Assembly: GCF_040939785.1 (NCBI RefSeq) | Contig: NZ_CP162553.1 | Span: 5,475,001 to 5,539,000, forward strand | Direction of reading: 5' to 3' | Origin: Bradyrhizobium lupini | Lineage (GTDB): Bacteria; Pseudomonadota; Alphaproteobacteria; Rhizobiales; Xanthobacteraceae | Length of the DNA: 64,000 nucleotides | Shown here: in pieces, positions 42,947 to 53,191 of the stretch | Layout: each line of letters opens with the position of its first letter | How positions within the stretch are numbered: the stretch's first letter is position 1 | Notes under the pieces: generated by a model | What the model was told of the DNA's origin: nothing | Database searches by the model: none | The model's input: the letters and a program-made list of their open reading frames with translations, nothing else | Translations under genes and position numbers: made by a program

Positions 42947-43936
42947 ATGAGCTCGGCTCCGCACATCCCCGTTCTTGGCCGCGAGGCCATCGACCACCTC
43001 GCCCCGCGCGAAGGCGGCCTTTATATCGACGCGACCTTTGGTGCCGGCGGCTACAGCCGCGCGATCCTCGACGTGCCGGGAACTCAGGTGATTGCCATTG
43101 ATCGCGACCGTACTGCGATCGAGGGCGGCGCCGAGCTCGTCGCATGCTCGGCGGGCAGGCTGACCCTCGTTGAAGATCGTTTCTCCAACCTCGCCGAGGT
43201 CTGCGCGGCTCAAGGCATCGATGGCGTCGACGGCCTCGTGATGGACGTCGGGGTATCCTCGATGCAGCTCGACCAGGCCGGCCGCGGCTTCTCGTTCCGC
43301 CTCGATGGTCCGCTCGACATGCGGATGGGGCAGGCAGGCCCGACTGCGGCCGACGTCGTGGCGCGCGCCTCGGAAGGCGATCTCGCCGACATCATTTATC
43401 TTCTCGGCGAAGAGCGGCAGTCGCGCCGGATCGCCCGCGCTATCGTCGCGGACCGTCAGGAGACGCCGTTCACGACCACGCGCGCGCTCGCCGAGCTCGT
43501 CGGCAGGGTGGTTCGGTCCAAGCCCGGCGATATTCACCCGGCGACGCGGACGTTCCAGGCCCTGCGCATCTTCGTCAACGAAGAGCTCGAGGAACTCCAG
43601 AGCGCGCTCATCGCTGCCGAGCGCGTGCTCAAGCCCGGTGGTCGCCTCGTTGTCGTCTCGTTCCATTCGCTGGAAGACCGCATCGTCAAGAATTTCCTTA
43701 GCCTGCGCAGCAAGACGGGTGGCGGCTCACGCCATTTGCCGGAAGTGTCGCAGGCGGTGCCGAGTTTTCAGCTGCTGACGCGGCGGCCGGTGATCGCGGG
43801 CGAAAACGAAGTCGCGCATAACCCGCGTGCGCGATCGGCAAAACTGCGCGCCGGCGAGCGCACCTCGGCGCCGGCGCATGACGAGCGCGAGCAATCGTCC
43901 TGGCCAAAACTCTCCGACGTCATGAGAGGTGGCTAG
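42947..43936 (+). CDS. rsmH: 16S rRNA (cytosine(1402)-N4)-methyltransferase
   Basis: A 329-residue SAM-dependent enzyme that methylates 16S rRNA C1402; it starts the dcw cluster. Motifs: [14 protein letters not shown], the SAM loop [16 protein letters not shown], then [39 protein letters not shown], and [19 protein letters not shown] 42947 is chosen because the upstream frame encodes atypical sequence. It ends three bases before ftsL, in an operon. Confidence 0.95.
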   Translation: MSSAPHIPVLGREAIDHLAPREGGLYIDATFGAGGYSRAILDVPGTQVIAIDRDRTAIEGGAELVACSAGRLTLVEDRFSNLAEVCAAQGIDGVDGLVMDVGVSSMQLDQAGRGFSFRLDGPLDMRMGQAGPTAADVVARASEGDLADIIYLLGEERQSRRIARAIVADRQETPFTTTRALAELVGRVVRSKPGDIHPATRTFQALRIFVNEELEELQSALIAAERVLKPGGRLVVVSFHSLEDRIVKNFLSLRSKTGGGSRHLPEVSQAVPSFQLLTRRPVIAGENEVAHNPRARSAKLRAGERTSAPAHDEREQSSWPKLSDVMRGG

Positions 43937-43939
43937 CGC

Positions 43940-44332
43940 ATGCGCTTCATCCACCTCCTCGTCATCGGCGCGCTGATCTTCGCGGCAGCCTATGTCTATA
44001 GGATCAAGATGGACTCCACGGCGCGCACTGAAAAGGTGCTGCGGCTGCATGCGGAGATCCGCGAGCAGCGCGATGCGATCGCGGCGCTGCGCTCCGAATG
44101 GGCCAAGCTCGATGCGCCCTTGCGCCTGCAGGGCCTGTCCGACCGGCATCTGCAGCTCAAGCCGGTCAACGGCACGCAATATGATTCACTGAAGAATCTG
44201 CCCGAGCGCCCGCCGCGGATGTTCAGGCCGGGCGAGCCGGATCCGATCGGCGCCATGCTCAACACCATCGAAGCCGCCAGCGATCCCGATAATGTGACGG
44301 GCTCCGTACCTCAGCCCGAGGACAAGCCATGA
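43940..44332 (+). CDS. ftsL: Cell division protein FtsL
   Basis: A 130-residue bitopic protein of the divisome that links FtsB/FtsQ to FtsW/FtsI. One span (FIHLLVIGALIFAAAYVY) at the N-terminus is followed by a coiled coil with heptads (KVLRLHAEIREQRDAIAALRSEWA-like, shown in parts), then a PRMF-containing proline-rich tail. The primary match is by size, position and topology, as the family is weakly conserved. It overlaps ftsI by four bases (ATGA). Confidence 0.85.
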   Translation: MRFIHLLVIGALIFAAAYVYRIKMDSTARTEKVLRLHAEIREQRDAIAALRSEWAKLDAPLRLQGLSDRHLQLKPVNGTQYDSLKNLPERPPRMFRPGEPDPIGAMLNTIEAASDPDNVTGSVPQPEDKP

Positions 44333-46083
44333 ATGCTGTGACCCCGGCCAAACCGGCAGAAAAGCCGACTGAGCCTTGGCGCCAGCGCCTGATCCGCAGC
44401 CTGCTGTACGGGCGCAACGTCGATCGCGCGGCCAAGGCGCGGGCGCGCGTCGGCCTCGCGATGCTCGCCTTTGGCGCGGTCTACGCCCTGATCGGCGGCC
44501 GGCTCGTGATGTTCGCGATCGGCGCCGACGCCCACGGCGCGCGCCGCGCCGCGGCGCAGGAGGTGGTCGCGACCGCGCGGCCCGACATCGTCGATCGCAA
44601 CGGCGCGATCCTCGCGACCGACGTCAAGGCGTCGAGCCTGTTCGGCGAGCCGCGTCGCATCATCGACAAGGACGAGGCAATCGAACTTCTGACCGCCACG
44701 GTGCCCGACCTCGACGAGGCCGAGGTGCGCGAGCGCCTGAAGACGCGCAAGGGCTTCGTCTGGCTCAAGCGCGAGATTACGGCGAAGCAGCAGCAGGACA
44801 TCCACAAGCTCGGCATTCCCGGCATCGGTTTCCTGCGCGAGAACAAGCGCGTCTATCCGACCGGCAACGAGGTCGCCCACCTCATTGGTCTCGTCAACAT
44901 CGACAACCAGGGCATCGCCGGCATGGAGAAGTGGCTCGACAATCAGGGGCTCGCCGATCTCCACCGCGCGGGCTTTGCCACCGACCGGCTGCAAAAGCCG
45001 ATCGAGCTATCGGTGGATCTGCGGGTCGAGCACGCACTGCGTGACGAGCTGCTGAAGGCCAAGGAGAAATACCACACCAAGGCCGCCTCCGGCATCGTCT
45101 CCAACGTCAAGACCGGCGAGATCGTGGCGATGGTCTCGCTGCCGGATTTCGATCCCAACAATCCGAAGGAAGCGCACGATCCCGACCGCATCAATCGCCT
45201 GACCACCGGCGTCTACGAGATGGGCTCGACCTTCAAGGCGTTCACGCTGGCGATGGCGCTCGATTCCGGCAAAATCAATTTGAACTCGATGTGGGATGCA
45301 CGGGGAAACCTGCACTACGGCAAGTTCACCATCCATGACAGCCACGCGCTCGGACGTTTCATCAACACCAAGGAAGTGTTCACGTTCTCGTCCAACATCG
45401 GCGCCGCGCGGATCGCGCTCGGGCAGGGCGTCGAGGCGCACAAGGCATTCCTCGGCAAGATGGGCCAGTTGACGCGGCTGCGCACCGAACTGCCGGAAAG
45501 CGCGGCTCCGCTGATACCGCGCCGCTGGGGCGAGCTGAACACCGTGACCATCGCGTTCGGCCAAGGCATGTCGGTGGCGCCGCTGCAGGCGGTGATGGGC
45601 ATCAACGCGCTGGTGAACGGCGGCTATTTGATTCCGCCGACCTTCATGAAGCGCAGCGAGTCCGAAGCGGCGGCGATGGCCAAGCGCGTGATCAAGACGG
45701 AGACCAGCGACAAGATGCGGTTCCTGATGCGGCTCAATGCAGAAATCGGCACCGCCAAGACCGCCGACGTCAAGGGTTACTACGTTGGCGGCAAGACCGG
45801 CACGTCCGAGAAGGTCATCAACGGCCGCTATGCCAAGAAGCGGGTGCTCAACTCCTTCACCGCGATCATGCCCTGCGACGATCCGAAATATCAGATCCTG
45901 ATCATGCTGGACGAGCCCCAGGCCATTCCCGAAACGAAGGGTTTCATCACCTCGGGCTGGAACGCGGTGCCCACGGGCGGCAAGGTGATCGAGCGGATCG
46001 CGCCGCTTCTGGGTGTCGAGCCGCGGTTCGACCTGCCGCCGTCCGAGCGCCTTATTCTTGCAGCATCCAGGACAACCCAGTAA
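44329..46083 (+). CDS. ftsI: Peptidoglycan D,D-transpeptidase FtsI (PBP3)
   Basis: The septum-specific class B penicillin-binding protein, 584 residues. An N-terminal cytoplasmic tail and one span (VGLAMLAFGAVYALIGGRLV) are followed by the dimerisation domain (RPDIVDRNGAILATDV). The transpeptidase domain has the three active-site motifs: MGSTFKAF (nucleophile Ser, SxxK), SSN in FTFSSNIGAARI, and KTGTS in YVGGKTGTSEKVI. It overlaps ftsL and is followed by murE at about 85 bases. Full length and apparently intact. Confidence 0.95.
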   Translation: MNAVTPAKPAEKPTEPWRQRLIRSLLYGRNVDRAAKARARVGLAMLAFGAVYALIGGRLVMFAIGADAHGARRAAAQEVVATARPDIVDRNGAILATDVKASSLFGEPRRIIDKDEAIELLTATVPDLDEAEVRERLKTRKGFVWLKREITAKQQQDIHKLGIPGIGFLRENKRVYPTGNEVAHLIGLVNIDNQGIAGMEKWLDNQGLADLHRAGFATDRLQKPIELSVDLRVEHALRDELLKAKEKYHTKAASGIVSNVKTGEIVAMVSLPDFDPNNPKEAHDPDRINRLTTGVYEMGSTFKAFTLAMALDSGKINLNSMWDARGNLHYGKFTIHDSHALGRFINTKEVFTFSSNIGAARIALGQGVEAHKAFLGKMGQLTRLRTELPESAAPLIPRRWGELNTVTIAFGQGMSVAPLQAVMGINALVNGGYLIPPTFMKRSESEAAAMAKRVIKTETSDKMRFLMRLNAEIGTAKTADVKGYYVGGKTGTSEKVINGRYAKKRVLNSFTAIMPCDDPKYQILIMLDEPQAIPETKGFITSGWNAVPTGGKVIERIAPLLGVEPRFDLPPSERLILAASRTTQ

Positions 46084-46167
46084 TCAACCGGGTGGGCCGT
46101 TGCCGCTGCTGAGTCGGGATTTCCCTGCAGATTCGGCGATCCGGTCCGGCATGTCGACTGGAAGACC

Positions 46168-47640
46168 ATGAAGCTGCGCGACCTCCTCGATCAGGACGTT
46201 CAGGGCAATGACGCCGCAATCGAGCCCGCGGTCGCGGCGCTCGACGTGACCGGCGTTGCGCTCGACAGCCGCGCGGTCAAGCCAGACGATCTCTTCTTCG
46301 CACTTGCGGGCAGCAAGACCGACGGTGCGCGCTTTATCGATGCCGCGATTGCCGCAGGCGCGGTGGCGGTCGTCGGCGACCATGCGCCTGACGGCTGCAA
46401 GGTGCCGTTCATCACAGTTGCCAATCCGCGCCGCGCGCTGGCGCTAGCCGCGGCAAGATTTTTTCCCGCGCAGCCTGCGACAATTGCGGCGGTGACCGGC
46501 ACCAGCGGCAAGACCTCGGTCGCCGCATTCACCCGGCAGATCTGGGAACGGCTCGGGCACGCCTCCGCCAGTATCGGAACCATCGGCCTGGTCTCGCCGA
46601 AACGTACCGTCTACGGCTCGCTGACGACGCCCGATCCGATCGCGCTGCACCGGCAGCTGGACGAGATCGCGCGCGAGGGCGTCACGCATCTCGCCTTCGA
46701 GGCCTCTTCTCACGGGCTCGACCAATATCGCCTCGACGGCGTGCGCGTGTCCGCCGGCGGCTTCACCAATCTCTCGCGCGACCACATGGATTACCATCCG
46801 ACCGTCGCGCATTATCTCGCGGCCAAGCTCAGGCTGTTCCGCGAACTTGTCCCGCCGGGGGGCGCGGCCGTGATCTCCGCCGATCATGATTGCTCGGCGG
46901 AGGCGATCAGTGCTGCGAATTCGCGCGGCTTGCGCGTGATGGCAGTCGGTCGCAACGGCGACGGGGCGGGCGAGGGCATTCGTCTCGCCGGCGCGGAGGT
47001 CGAAGGATTTTCGCAAGTGCTCGCGCTCGAACATCGCGGCAAGCGGTATACGATCCGGCTGCCGCTGGTCGGCGAGTTCCAGATCGAGAATGCGCTGGTG
47101 TCGGCTGGCCTCGCCATCGGCACCGGCGGCGACGCCGCGGACGTGTTCGCGAGCCTCGAACATCTCGAAGGCGCCAAGGGCCGGTTAGAGCGCGTCGGAG
47201 AGCGCAACGGTGCGCCGATCTTCGTCGACTATGCGCACAAGCCCGATGCGCTGGCGAAGGCGCTGCAGGCGCTGCGTCCCTACGCCAGGCGCAGGCTGGT
47301 CGTCGTGTTCGGCGCCGGCGGCGACCGCGATGCCGGCAAGCGTCCGATCATGGGCGCGATCGCCGCCGGCAACGCCGACGGCATCATCGTCACCGACGAC
47401 AATCCGCGCGGCGAGAAGCCGGAATCGATCCGCGCCGAAATTCTCGCCGCCGCCAAGGGCGCCCGCGAAATCGGCGACCGGGCCGCGGCGATCCGCACCG
47501 CGATCGCCGAATTGGAAGATGGCGATGCGCTGCTCATCGCCGGCAAGGGCCACGAGACCGGGCAGATCGTCGGCGGAGAGGTTTTGCCCTTCAGTGATCA
47601 CGAGGCGGTCGCCGCCGCATTAGCGTCGAGGATTGCATGA
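46168..47640 (+). CDS. murE: UDP-N-acetylmuramoyl-L-alanyl-D-glutamate--2,6-diaminopimelate ligase
   Basis: Adds meso-diaminopimelate to UDP-MurNAc-Ala-Glu in the cytoplasm; 490 residues. The ATP site is VTGTSGKTSVAAFTRQ. Mur-ligase features follow: SSHGLDQYRLDGV, NLSRDHMDYHPT with the carbamylated Lys region, and FVDYAHKPDAL. The DNPR motif in TDDNPRGEKPESIRAEI marks DAP specificity rather than lysine. It overlaps murF by four bases. Intact. Confidence 0.95.
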   Translation: MKLRDLLDQDVQGNDAAIEPAVAALDVTGVALDSRAVKPDDLFFALAGSKTDGARFIDAAIAAGAVAVVGDHAPDGCKVPFITVANPRRALALAAARFFPAQPATIAAVTGTSGKTSVAAFTRQIWERLGHASASIGTIGLVSPKRTVYGSLTTPDPIALHRQLDEIAREGVTHLAFEASSHGLDQYRLDGVRVSAGGFTNLSRDHMDYHPTVAHYLAAKLRLFRELVPPGGAAVISADHDCSAEAISAANSRGLRVMAVGRNGDGAGEGIRLAGAEVEGFSQVLALEHRGKRYTIRLPLVGEFQIENALVSAGLAIGTGGDAADVFASLEHLEGAKGRLERVGERNGAPIFVDYAHKPDALAKALQALRPYARRRLVVVFGAGGDRDAGKRPIMGAIAAGNADGIIVTDDNPRGEKPESIRAEILAAAKGAREIGDRAAAIRTAIAELEDGDALLIAGKGHETGQIVGGEVLPFSDHEAVAAALASRIA

Positions 47641-49016
47641 GCGCGCCCATATGGACGGTGGCCGAAGTGGCGCGCGCGCTGGGCGCCGCCGGATCGTTCC
47701 CGGACACGCCGATCGACTTTGTCACCCAGGACAGCCGGCTGGTGAAGCCGGGCAGCCTGTTCGTCGCGCTGAGCGGCACGCCAAGCGGCGGCTTCATTTC
47801 GGCCTTCGCCAGCGCGCGTGACGGCTGGGAGTTCGCGGACAAGGCGGAAGCCTCGGGCGCGGTCGCGATGATCGTGCCGCACGAGATCGCGGGCATCCGC
47901 ATTCCCCAGATCGTCGTCAAGGACACGCTGATCGACGGCCTCTGGGGCCTTGCGCGCGCGGCACGCGCGCGCTTCAACGGGCCGGTGATCGGGCTCACCG
48001 GCAGTGCGGGCAAAACCAGCACCAAGGAATTCCTCGCGGCCTATCCCAATGCCTATGCCAGCCCGTCGAGCTTCAATAATTTCTGGGGCGTGCCGCTGAC
48101 GCTGTGCAATGCGCGCCCCGATGCCAGTCTCTGGGTCGTCGAGATGGGCATGAACCAGGCGGGCGAAATCGCGCGGCTCAGCGAACTGACGCGGCCGACG
48201 GTGGCGCTCGTCGTCAACGTCCAGCCGGTGCATCTGGAGAAGCTCGGCTCGCTCGAAGCCATCCGTCGCGAGAAGGTGTCGATTGCACTCGGCCTGCCCG
48301 CGGAAGGCGTGCTGGTGCTGCCCGCCGGGATCAAGGCGCCGGACTGGAAGGGCAAGGTCATACGCTTCGGCGAGAAAGCCGAGGTGCATGAAGTCGCGCA
48401 CGCGCCGCACGGCGACAGCTGGCAGGTCGTGGCCGCGCTCGGCAAGAAGGAGATCGCGTTCAGCCTGACGCCGGGCGCGCCGCATCGCGTTCAGAATGCG
48501 CTGGCCGCGCTCGCATCGATCCGTGCGGCCAACCTCGATGTGGCGACGCTTGCGATCAAGCTCGACCGGGTCGGTATCATGAGCGGCCGTGGCGTCGAGC
48601 AGGCGGCCGGTGGCGTCACCGTGATCGACGACAGCTTCAACGGTAATCCGGCCAGCGTGGCTGCCGCGCTGCAAAGCTTGCAGGCGCGCAACACGACCGG
48701 TGGCCGCCGCATTGCCGTGCTCGGCGACATGCTGGAGCTGGGCGACGGCGCACCAACCTATCACATCGACCTCGCCAGGCATCTCGACGGCATCGACGGC
48801 GTCTATTGCGTCGGACCCCTGATGCGTCACCTGTTCGAGGTGCTTCCAGCCGGCAAGGGTCTCGGTTGGCACGACGACCCCGTCACGCTGAAGCCGGGCG
48901 AGGTCGCAAATCTGCTGAGGGCAGGCGATGTCGTGGTTGTCAAGGGCAGCAAGAAGATGTTCTGGGTCAACAAGTTTGTGCCGGGCCTAGTGGCCGCCTT
49001 GCAGGCAAGGGCGTAA
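47637..49016 (+). CDS. murF: UDP-N-acetylmuramoyl-tripeptide--D-alanyl-D-alanine ligase
   Basis: Adds D-Ala-D-Ala to the UDP-MurNAc tripeptide; 459 residues. The ATP site is LTGSAGKTSTKEFLAA. Other features are SFNNFWGVPLTLCNA, EMGMNQAGEIARLSEL, VIDDSFNGNPASVAAAL and VLGDMLELGDGAP near the end. It starts inside the murE stop, and 162 bases separate it from mraY. Those bases hold no gene or repeat that I can see. Confidence 0.95.
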   Translation: MSAPIWTVAEVARALGAAGSFPDTPIDFVTQDSRLVKPGSLFVALSGTPSGGFISAFASARDGWEFADKAEASGAVAMIVPHEIAGIRIPQIVVKDTLIDGLWGLARAARARFNGPVIGLTGSAGKTSTKEFLAAYPNAYASPSSFNNFWGVPLTLCNARPDASLWVVEMGMNQAGEIARLSELTRPTVALVVNVQPVHLEKLGSLEAIRREKVSIALGLPAEGVLVLPAGIKAPDWKGKVIRFGEKAEVHEVAHAPHGDSWQVVAALGKKEIAFSLTPGAPHRVQNALAALASIRAANLDVATLAIKLDRVGIMSGRGVEQAAGGVTVIDDSFNGNPASVAAALQSLQARNTTGGRRIAVLGDMLELGDGAPTYHIDLARHLDGIDGVYCVGPLMRHLFEVLPAGKGLGWHDDPVTLKPGEVANLLRAGDVVVVKGSKKMFWVNKFVPGLVAALQARA

Positions 49017-49178
49017 ACTGCTTGGAAGGCGCTGTTCCCGAATCCCCCTTTCCGGCGCGAAGCCGTTCGTTTTCTTTAGAGGTCGCCCGACCCGATGATG
49101 AAGACCAGCGAATGCGCGTGAGGCAGGTTGACAAGGCCAAGATCAAGGCGCGTGCAAAGGCGCCATAGGACCGTCTGA

Positions 49179-50282
49179 ATGTTTTACTGGCTGATCGAGC
49201 TCTCCAACACATTTCCGGGCTTCGGTGCCGTTCGCACCTTCCTGAACGTCTTCCGCTACATCACCTTCCGCACCGGCGGCGCCGTCGTCACCGGCGCGCT
49301 GTTCGTATTCCTGTTCGGACCCTGGATCATCGACCATCTGCGCATCCGGCAAGGCAAGGGCCAGCCGATCCGGGCCGATGGTCCGCAATCGCATCTCGCC
49401 AAGAAAGGCACGCCCACCATGGGCGGGCTGATGATCCTGTCCGGTCTCACGGTCGGCACGGTGCTGTGGGCCAATCCGCTCAACCCTTACGTCTGGATCG
49501 TGCTGGCGGTGACGCTTGGCTTCGGCTTCGTCGGCTTCTATGACGATTATCTCAAGGTGACGAAGCAGACCACGACCGGGTTCGGCAGCAAGCTTCGCCT
49601 GCTGATCGAGGCGGCGATCGCGCTGGTGGCCTGCTACGCGCTGGTGCGGCTGAACCGCGATCCCGCGTCGACCGCGCTGACGATTCCTTTCCTGAAGGAC
49701 ACCGTGCTGCATTTCGGCTGGTTCTTCGTCGTGTTCGGCGCCTTCGTCATCGTCGGCGCCGGCAACGCGGTGAACCTGACCGACGGTCTCGACGGCCTTG
49801 CCATCGTGCCGGTGATGATCGCGACCGCGAGCTTTGCGATGATCGCCTATCTCGCCGGCAACGCGGTGTTCGCCGACTATCTCCAGATCAAATATGTCGC
49901 CGGCACCGGCGAGCTCGCCGTGCTCTGCGGCGCCCTGCTGGGCGCGGGCCTCGGCTTCCTCTGGTTCAACGCGCCGCCGGCCTCGATCTTCATGGGCGAC
50001 ACCGGCTCGCTCGCGCTCGGCGGCATGCTGGGTGCGATCGCGGTCGCGGTGAAGCACGAGATCGTGCTCGCGGTGATCGGCGGCCTGTTCGTGCTGGAGG
50101 CGGTCTCCGTCATCGTGCAGGTGGTGTCGTTCAAGATGACAGGAAAACGCATCTTCCGGATGGCGCCGATCCATCACCATTTCGAGCAACTCGGCTGGAC
50201 CGAGCCCCAGATCGTGATCCGGTTCTGGATCATCTCGGTGATGCTGGCGCTCGCCGGCCTATCCACGCTGAAGCTGCGGTGA
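49179..50282 (+). CDS. mraY: Phospho-N-acetylmuramoyl-pentapeptide transferase
   Basis: Makes lipid I by joining phospho-MurNAc-pentapeptide to undecaprenyl phosphate in the inner membrane; 367 residues, ten spans. The cytoplasmic motifs are [28 protein letters not shown] (DD pair), [13 protein letters not shown] (D), and the HHHFE-containing [15 protein letters not shown] at the C-terminus. It is followed seven bases later by murD. Confidence 0.95.
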   Translation: MFYWLIELSNTFPGFGAVRTFLNVFRYITFRTGGAVVTGALFVFLFGPWIIDHLRIRQGKGQPIRADGPQSHLAKKGTPTMGGLMILSGLTVGTVLWANPLNPYVWIVLAVTLGFGFVGFYDDYLKVTKQTTTGFGSKLRLLIEAAIALVACYALVRLNRDPASTALTIPFLKDTVLHFGWFFVVFGAFVIVGAGNAVNLTDGLDGLAIVPVMIATASFAMIAYLAGNAVFADYLQIKYVAGTGELAVLCGALLGAGLGFLWFNAPPASIFMGDTGSLALGGMLGAIAVAVKHEIVLAVIGGLFVLEAVSVIVQVVSFKMTGKRIFRMAPIHHHFEQLGWTEPQIVIRFWIISVMLALAGLSTLKLR

Positions 50283-50289
50283 ACGATCG

Positions 50290-51690
50290 ATGATCCCCGT
50301 CACGTCCTTTGCCGGCAAGACGGTCGCGGTGTTCGGCCTCGGCGGCTCGGGGCTCGCCTCCTGTCACGCGTTGAAAGCGGGCGGCGCCGAGGTGATCGCC
50401 GCCGACGACAGCGCCGAGAATGTCGCCAAGGCCGCGCAAGCGGGCTTCATCACGGCTGATTTGCGCAACGTCTCATGGGCGAATTTCGCCGCGCTGGTGC
50501 TCGCGCCCGGTGTGCCGATGACCCACCCAGTGCCGCATTGGAGCGTGCTGAAGGCGCGCGAGGCCGCTATCGAGGTGATCGGCGACATCGAGCTGTTCTG
50601 CCGCGAAAGGCGCCGGCACGCGCCGGATGCGCCGTTCGTCGCCATCACCGGCACCAATGGCAAATCGACGACGACGGCTTTGATCGCGCATCTCACCAAG
50701 GTCGCCGGCTATGACACCCAGATGGGCGGAAATATCGGCACCGCGATCCTGTCGCTGGAGCCGCCGGGCATGGGCCGCGTCCACGTCATCGAGATGTCGT
50801 CCTATCAGATCGACCTCACGCCTTCACTCGATCCCTCCGTCGGCATTCTGCTCAATGTCAGCGAAGACCACATCGATCGCCACGGCACCATCGCGCATTA
50901 CGCCGCGGTGAAGGAGCGACTCGTTGCCGGTGTGCAGGCCGGCGGCACCGCGATCGTCGGCGTCGACGACGGCTTTTGCCGCGATATCGCCGACCGGCTC
51001 GATCGCGCCGGCAAGAACGTGGTGCGGATCTCCGTCAAGAATCCGCTGGCCAGCGGCATCCATGTCGAGCACGGCCATATCGTGCGCAATTCGGGCGGCG
51101 CGCGCAGCGAAATCGCGGCGCTCGGCGGCATCGGTTCTCTGCGCGGCTTGCACAATGCGCAGAACGCGGCGTGCGCGGCAGCCGCCGCGCTCGCGATGGG
51201 CATCGGCCTCGACGTCTTGCAGAACGGCCTGCGCAGCTTCCCCGGCCTTGCGCATCGCATGGAGCAGGTCGGCCGCCGCGGCAACGTGCTGTTCGTCAAC
51301 GATTCCAAGGGCACCAATGCCGACGCCACCGCGCATGCGCTGTCGTCCTTTTCGGACATCTTCTGGATCGCGGGCGGCAAGCCGAAGGCCGGCGGAATCA
51401 CCGGCCTCACCGGCTACTTCCCGCGCATCCGAAAAGCCTATCTGATCGGCGAGGCCGCGCAGGAATTTTCGGGCACGCTCGGCACGAAGGTGCCGCACGA
51501 GATCAGCCAGACCCTCGACGTCGCCGTCGAGCAAGCCGCATGCGATGCGGAGGCGTCAGGCATCGCTGACGCGGTCGTCCTGCTGTCGCCCGCCTGCGCC
51601 TCCTTCGACCAGTATCGCAACTTCGAAATTCGCGGCACCAGGTTCCGCGAGCTGGTGCAGGCGCTGCCGGGCATGAAGCCGGTGGTGTAG
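50290..51690 (+). CDS. murD: UDP-N-acetylmuramoylalanine--D-glutamate ligase
   Basis: Adds D-glutamate to UDP-MurNAc-L-Ala; 466 residues. The N-terminal Rossmann loop is [14 protein letters not shown] and the ATP site [17 protein letters not shown]. Others are [44 protein letters not shown] and [17 protein letters not shown]. It is intact and followed by a repeat element and then ftsW. Confidence 0.95.
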   Translation: MIPVTSFAGKTVAVFGLGGSGLASCHALKAGGAEVIAADDSAENVAKAAQAGFITADLRNVSWANFAALVLAPGVPMTHPVPHWSVLKAREAAIEVIGDIELFCRERRRHAPDAPFVAITGTNGKSTTTALIAHLTKVAGYDTQMGGNIGTAILSLEPPGMGRVHVIEMSSYQIDLTPSLDPSVGILLNVSEDHIDRHGTIAHYAAVKERLVAGVQAGGTAIVGVDDGFCRDIADRLDRAGKNVVRISVKNPLASGIHVEHGHIVRNSGGARSEIAALGGIGSLRGLHNAQNAACAAAAALAMGIGLDVLQNGLRSFPGLAHRMEQVGRRGNVLFVNDSKGTNADATAHALSSFSDIFWIAGGKPKAGGITGLTGYFPRIRKAYLIGEAAQEFSGTLGTKVPHEISQTLDVAVEQAACDAEASGIADAVVLLSPACASFDQYRNFEIRGTRFRELVQALPGMKPVV

Positions 51691-51715
51691 GGACGCTGCT
51701 GGTTGTTGCTCCGCT

Positions 51716-51818
51716 GTCGTCGCCCGGCTTGACCGGGTGATCCAGTACGCCGCGGCTGTGGTTATGAACCCTCGACGTCTCTGGAATACTGGATGCCCCG
51801 CTTTCGCGGGGCATGACG
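51716..51818. repeat. Palindromic intergenic repeat in the dcw cluster
   Basis: GTCGCCCGGCTTGACCGGGTG and CCCCGCTTTCGCGGGGCATGAC ends enclose GATCCAGTA and TACTGGAT arms. It lies between murD and ftsW. The stems could attenuate transcription through the operon. Confidence 0.7.
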
Positions 51819-51928
51819 GGCATTTGAGGTAAGCGCTCGCCTTCATCTCCAATCATCCGCGTTTCCTTAACCCCCCGGTAACCAACCTCGGCGACCAATG
51901 GACCGACCTCTGTCCGAAAGCGGCCGCC

Positions 51929-53080
51929 ATGCTCTCCCGTGAAGAACGCACCCCCTTTTCCGAGTGGTGGTGGACCGTCGACAAGCCGCTGATGGGTGCC
52001 ATCCTGGCGCTGATGCTGACCGGCGTGATCCTGTCGCTGGCGGCGAGCCCGCCGGTTGCGACCCGCATCGGGCTCGATCCCTTCCACTTCTTCAGCCGCC
52101 ACGTGCTATTCCTGGTGCCGTCCTGCATCGTGCTGCTCGGGGTGTCCTTCCTGTCGCCGCGGGCGATCCGTCGCTCGGCGCTGATCATCTTTGCGGTCAG
52201 CATCGTCCTGATCGTGCTGACGCTCGCGATCGGCCCCGAAGTAAAGGGCTCGCGGCGCTGGATCACGCTACTCGGCCTCAATATCCAGGCCTCCGAGATC
52301 GCAAAACCGTCGTTCGTCGTCATGGCCGCCTGGCTGTTCGCGGAATCCACTAGGCGGCCAGAAATGCCGGCGACCTCGATGGCGCTGGTGCTGCTCTTGA
52401 TGCTGGTCTCGCTGCTGGTGATGGAGCCCGACTTCGGCCAGACCATGCTGATCCTGATGGTGTGGGGCTCGCTGTTCTTCATCGCGGGCATGCGGATGAT
52501 CTGGGTGTTCGGGCTCGCCGGCCTCGGCGCCGCCGGACTGTTCAGCGCCTATCTTTTTGTTCCCCACGTCGCCGGCCGCATCAAGCGCTTCATGAATCCG
52601 GCCTCGGGCGACACCTTCCAGGTCGATACCGCCATGGAGGCCTTCTACAATGGCGGCTGGTTCGGCCTCGGACCGGGCGAGGGCATCGCCAAGCGCAGCC
52701 TGCCCGACAGCCACACCGATTTCGTGTTCGCGGTTGCCGCCGAAGAGTTCGGCATCATCCTGTGCCTCGCGATGCTGGCACTGTTTGCTTTCGTCGTCAT
52801 CCGGACGCTGTCGCGCGCCTATGCCAACGAGGACATGTTCTCGCGCTTCGCGGCCTCGGGCTTGGCGATCCTGTTCGGCGTGCAGGCCGCCATCAACATG
52901 TCGGTCAATCTCCAGCTCATCCCCGCCAAGGGCATGACGCTGCCCTTCATCTCCTATGGTGGCTCCTCGATCGTGTCGCTGGCCTATGGTGTCGGCATGA
53001 TGCTCGCGCTGACGCGGCTGCGCCCGCGCACCGAAGTCGAGGCGAGCGGCCACGCCGAGGCGATGCGCAGCTACGCATAG
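51929..53080 (+). CDS. ftsW: Septal peptidoglycan glycosyltransferase FtsW
   Basis: The SEDS-family glycan polymerase that works with FtsI; 383 residues with ten spans. SEDS features are GSRRWITLLGLNIQASEIAK, then PDFGQTMLILMVWG, and the periplasmic loop FMNPASGDTFQVDTAMEAFY. GLGPGEGIAKRSLPDSHTDF is the conserved motif and FISYGGSSIVSLAYGVGM lies in the last span. ATG 51929 starts in a short cytoplasmic tail (MLSREERTPFSEWW). Confidence 0.95.
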   Translation: MLSREERTPFSEWWWTVDKPLMGAILALMLTGVILSLAASPPVATRIGLDPFHFFSRHVLFLVPSCIVLLGVSFLSPRAIRRSALIIFAVSIVLIVLTLAIGPEVKGSRRWITLLGLNIQASEIAKPSFVVMAAWLFAESTRRPEMPATSMALVLLLMLVSLLVMEPDFGQTMLILMVWGSLFFIAGMRMIWVFGLAGLGAAGLFSAYLFVPHVAGRIKRFMNPASGDTFQVDTAMEAFYNGGWFGLGPGEGIAKRSLPDSHTDFVFAVAAEEFGIILCLAMLALFAFVVIRTLSRAYANEDMFSRFAASGLAILFGVQAAINMSVNLQLIPAKGMTLPFISYGGSSIVSLAYGVGMMLALTRLRPRTEVEASGHAEAMRSYA

Positions 53081-53086
53081 TTTTTC

Positions 53087-53164
53087 GTCATTGCGAGCGA
53101 AGCGAAGCAATCCAGAATCTCTCCGCGGTGGCAGTCTGGATTGCTTCGCTGCGCTCGCAATGAC
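53087..53164. repeat. Short palindromic repeat between ftsW and murG
   Basis: GTCATTGCGAGCGAAGCGAA pairs with TTCGCTGCGCTCGCAATGAC around a CAATCCAGA/TCTGGATTG inner stem. It begins seven bases after the ftsW stop. Confidence 0.8.
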
Positions 53165-53191
53165 GAAAGAGTCCTTGTAAAACTCGCCACC

